IMG/VR virus record: IMGVR_UViG_3300028228_000470
Span: 1-24,192 of that record
Direction: 5' to 3' (one strand)
DNA: 24,192 bases
Origin: a virus
The position numbers and the translations under genes are program-made. Under the pieces are notes generated by a model that made no database searches, was not told the DNA's origin, and worked only from the letters and a program-made list of their open reading frames with translations. Position 1 is the stretch's first letter. Each line of letters starts with the position of its first letter. Shown here one piece after another: positions 22,453 to 24,192 of the stretch.

Positions 22453-22473
22453 CAACCTTTTGATAGTTACTAT
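22445..22473 (+). promoter_or_regulatory. Rightward promoter (candidate)
   Basis: TAGACA (22445-22450, 5/6 to consensus), 17-base spacer, TACTAT (22468-22473, 4/6). The start site would be near 22480, about 24 bases before the ATG at 22504. Confidence 0.5.
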
Positions 22474-22503
22474 GTGTATAAATCAATCAGATAGGCAATA
22501 AAC

Positions 22504-22662
22504 ATGAAAGAAGAAACGACACTATTTTCTTTGCAGCTAACCAACGCCGAGCAGAAAGCGTTTGCACGACAAGCGCGGATTGCCGGAACATCTAAAGCCG
22601 GTATGCTGCGTATTTGGCTTGCTAGAGCTGAAGCTGAACGCAAGCTGAGGGCCGCAACATGA
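22504..22662 (+). CDS. Small helical protein, possible ribbon-helix-helix regulator
   Basis: 52 residues: MKEETTLFSLQLTNAEQKAF, then ARQARIAGTSKAGMLRIWLA and a basic tail. A short beta-prone stretch (TLFSLQLT) followed by two helices with a GTSKAGMLR turn is the shape of an Arc/MetJ (ribbon-helix-helix) DNA-binding protein. It is first on the rightward transcript and its stop overlaps the next ATG. It could act on the nearby palindrome. The family match is only by secondary-structure pattern. Confidence 0.55.
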   Translation: MKEETTLFSLQLTNAEQKAFARQARIAGTSKAGMLRIWLARAEAERKLRAAT

Positions 22663-22862
22663 CACAGAAGCAGCGCATTTTAAAATACTTACAATCTGGC
22701 GGCGAGCTTACACGGTTAGATAGCTGGGACAAGCTCGGCGTGATTGAGACACCGGCGCGGATTTCAGAGCTGAGGCAGGACGGGCATTTAATTCGGACAG
22801 CTAGGCGGCGAGTCACTAACCGCTATTCGGAGCAGGTATTTATTGCTGTGTGGTCATTATGA
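22659..22862 (+). CDS. Small winged helix-turn-helix protein
   Basis: 67 residues: TQKQRILKYLQSGGELTRLD, then SWDKLGVIETPARISELRQD and GHLIRT. This is the pattern of a small phage helix-turn-helix (HTH_39-like) protein: helix 1 QRILKYL, recognition region ETPARISELRQ, then a GHLIRTARRRV wing. The ATG overlaps the stop of the preceding gene by four bases. Possible DNA-binding regulator; targets unknown. Confidence 0.7.
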   Translation: MTQKQRILKYLQSGGELTRLDSWDKLGVIETPARISELRQDGHLIRTARRRVTNRYSEQVFIAVWSL

Positions 22863-22869
22863 TAGGCAC

Positions 22870-22892
22870 AAAAAAGGCCACCGAAGTGGCCT
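22870..22892 (-). terminator. Leftward rho-independent terminator
   Basis: AGGCCAC (22875-22881), CGAA loop, GTGGCCT (22886-22892) on plus with AAAAAA in front (22870-22875). On minus this reads as a perfect stem with TTCG loop and T6 tail, so it stops leftward transcripts. No leftward gene lies just to its right in the window. It may block antisense transcription into the regulators. Confidence 0.75.
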
Positions 22893-22899
22893 ATTCTGC

Positions 22900-22952
22900 G
22901 AGGGGAATAAACCCTCTTACCACCATGTTGCGGGGAGCAGGGGAAGGTGGTA
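22900..22952 (+). other. Structured leader with two inverted repeats
   Basis: GAGGG (22900-22904)/CCCTC (22912-22916) forms a short hairpin. TACCACC (22918-22924)/GGTGGTA (22946-22952) is a 7-bp inverted repeat 21 bases apart. Both lie in the 22863-23046 gap ahead of the next rightward gene, and a TATACA box follows at 22983-22988. A leader, operator pair or small RNA is possible. No coding frame is convincing. Confidence 0.35.
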
Positions 22953-23046
22953 GTCTAAACGTGCAAAGTCAGACAGGGCTAGTATACATAAAATCAACAC
23001 TATGCAACACCCTCTCTACATCGCTCCGAAACTTACAGTGGTTACT

Positions 23047-23706
23047 ATGGAATTGAATCACGACGACCTTCCGTCTGTCGCAAACGCACAGCTACCTGCG
23101 AGCTATGAGAATGCAAAAACGGCGTTAGCCAATTGCAGCAGCATGGACGAGTGCAAAGACTGGGCAGATAAAGCGAAGGCGCTTGCCAGCTATGCCCGCC
23201 AGTCTCAAGATGAGTCTTTACGCAAGATGGCAACGCGAATACAAGCCCGCGCAATCCGTAGGGCTGGTGAGCTATTGAAGCAGATCATGCCGAAGAAAGG
23301 CGCTAACCAGAACATTAGTGCGGGTGACCACACTAAAGATTTAACCCGAAAGCAGGCCGCTGACGATGCGGGGTTTTCTCATCACCAGCGCAATCATGCA
23401 CTCCGAGTCGCTACGCTGGGAGAGGATGAATTTACGCAGCAAGTAGAGTCCGATAACCCGCCAACAGTCACTAAGCTGGCAGATCAGGGGACGAGGAAGC
23501 AATTAATAGACCTAAAAGGGCGTGACCCAAAAGAGTTTAACCAGGCGTTACACTTTATTGCGTTATTTGAAAGGCATCTAAAGGCAGCAAAAGGGCAGGA
23601 CACTGGCAGGATACTTGGCACTCTTACCAGTAAAGAGCGCGATAGTTTGCGTTCGCTTATCAGCCAGATAGATAACATTCACGATCACATTATCACGAGG
23701 ATTTAA
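23047..23706 (+). CDS. Conserved phage hypothetical protein
   Basis: 219 residues from ATG 23047 (MELNHDDLPSVANAQLPASY). An in-frame ATG at 23002 would add 15 residues that do not look conserved. Neither start has a clear ribosome site. The N-terminal helical half with SYENAKTALANCSSMDECKD, WADKAKALASYARQSQDESL and RIQARAIRRAGELLKQI is a pattern I recognise from phage proteins of unknown role. Residues ~105-145 (SAGDHTKDLTRKQAADDAGF; HHQRNHALRVATLGEDEF) look like a helix-turn-helix region. The C-terminal part is helical. Possibly nucleic-acid binding; not proven. Confidence 0.75.
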   Translation: MELNHDDLPSVANAQLPASYENAKTALANCSSMDECKDWADKAKALASYARQSQDESLRKMATRIQARAIRRAGELLKQIMPKKGANQNISAGDHTKDLTRKQAADDAGFSHHQRNHALRVATLGEDEFTQQVESDNPPTVTKLADQGTRKQLIDLKGRDPKEFNQALHFIALFERHLKAAKGQDTGRILGTLTSKERDSLRSLISQIDNIHDHIITRI

Positions 23707-23708
23707 CT

Positions 23709-24149
23709 ATGACGTTTCAAGACATAAAAGATATACGCTCACTAATCTCATCGCTTGTGGCTGATAAAATCGACGCAGGAAAAGTGGTAAACCAGCAATG
23801 GACTGTGACGGAAATACTGAACAGTTACGACGATATAGAGGGTGAAGATAAGGATTTCTATCTCGTTACCGCTCGGCACTGGATCGGGGGCGAAGTGAAG
23901 TCTGCCATCGGGAAATATGAGCCGCATTTAGGGAGTGATGGTACTCAGTTGGTTCTAGATGGCTTTGAGTATTTACAGAAAGGCTACCCAGTGCTGCGCG
24001 GAACAGTTCGCCAGCTAGTCCCTACCGACCAGATTACAGATGAAGAGTGGGATATTAAAGAGCGCGAATACGAGAAGATGGGTGATGGCTGTTATGCCCA
24101 TGCCGCTGAAATACGGATGTACAGGAATAGTCGCCAGCAAACAGCGTAG
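23709..24149 (+). CDS. Hypothetical protein
   Basis: 146 residues, ATG two bases after the preceding stop, preceded by AGGA. Sequence MTFQDIKDIRSLISSLVADK, FYLVTARHWIGGEVKSAIGK, RQLVPTDQITDEEWDIKERE. Mostly helical and acidic, with no recognised catalytic motif. Coupled to the upstream conserved gene, so probably the same transcript. Nothing is recognised in 24150-24192 after it. Confidence 0.65.
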   Translation: MTFQDIKDIRSLISSLVADKIDAGKVVNQQWTVTEILNSYDDIEGEDKDFYLVTARHWIGGEVKSAIGKYEPHLGSDGTQLVLDGFEYLQKGYPVLRGTVRQLVPTDQITDEEWDIKEREYEKMGDGCYAHAAEIRMYRNSRQQTA

Positions 24150-24192
24150 GTAAAACCAGTCGCGCCTGGAAAAATTGAGCAGTGCTCGCTGC

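Noticed and set aside
1-24192. tRNA genes, integrase or attachment site
   Set aside because: No cloverleaf-like sequence, recombinase motif or paired direct repeat was seen on either strand.
1-24192. Stop codon reassignment (TAG or TGA)
   Set aside because: TAG and TGA both end well-supported genes here (for example TAG at 7576 and TGA at 10517), so reassignment would not explain the broken frames.

Overview
The window is a stretch of a tailed double-stranded DNA phage or prophage of the long-tailed, lambda-like siphovirus plan. The evidence is an ordered head, tail and lysis gene set on the plus strand (gpW-like, portal, protease-capsid, FII-like, gpZ, gpU, tail tube, frameshifted G/GT chaperones, tape measure, tail tip, lysozyme, holin), followed by an early recombination region on the minus strand. 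Gene families and base composition suggest a proteobacterial, probably gammaproteobacterial, host. Neither host nor phage species can be named from the sequence. The terminase should lie just left of the window. No integrase, lysogeny repressor or replication gene is visible.

Layout. 1-247: G-rich short-repeat tract and two duplicated TTCG-loop terminators. 248-5744: head and head-tail completion genes. 5804-11369: tail tube, chaperones with a canonical A AAA AAC -1 slippery site, tape measure and distal tail genes. 11366-15409: a large tail-tip/adhesin gene (about 1347 aa once restored) with two LamG-like regions, two tail-collar segments and five HxH motifs, broken into several frames. 15414-16653: lysis cassette (small membrane protein, E-C-T lysozyme, 3-TM holin). 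16679-22369: one long leftward operon whose genes nearly all overlap by a few bases. It runs from a promoter near 22400 through small membrane and hypothetical proteins, an ERF annealing protein fused to a YqaJ-type exonuclease, a coiled-coil partner, an AraC-like DNA-binding protein, an 11-unit cysteine hexapeptide repeat protein, and several tiny genes. 22370-22503: divergent promoter region. 22504-24149: rightward small regulators and two conserved hypothetical genes.

The most distinctive gene is the single-chain ERF-YqaJ recombinase (19964-21199). It carries both halves of a two-component phage recombination system, exonuclease and strand-annealing protein.

A major caution: about ten open frames are each broken by one base at a short homopolymer (near 12216, 12677, 15070, 15278, 15308, 15366, 17189, 17425, 17751, 18012 and 21355). 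Adding or removing that one base restores a continuous protein every time, and in the minus-strand operon it also restores the overlapping-gene organisation. Most lie between 12.2 and 18.0 kb. Sequencing or assembly error is the simplest explanation, but true decay cannot be excluded.
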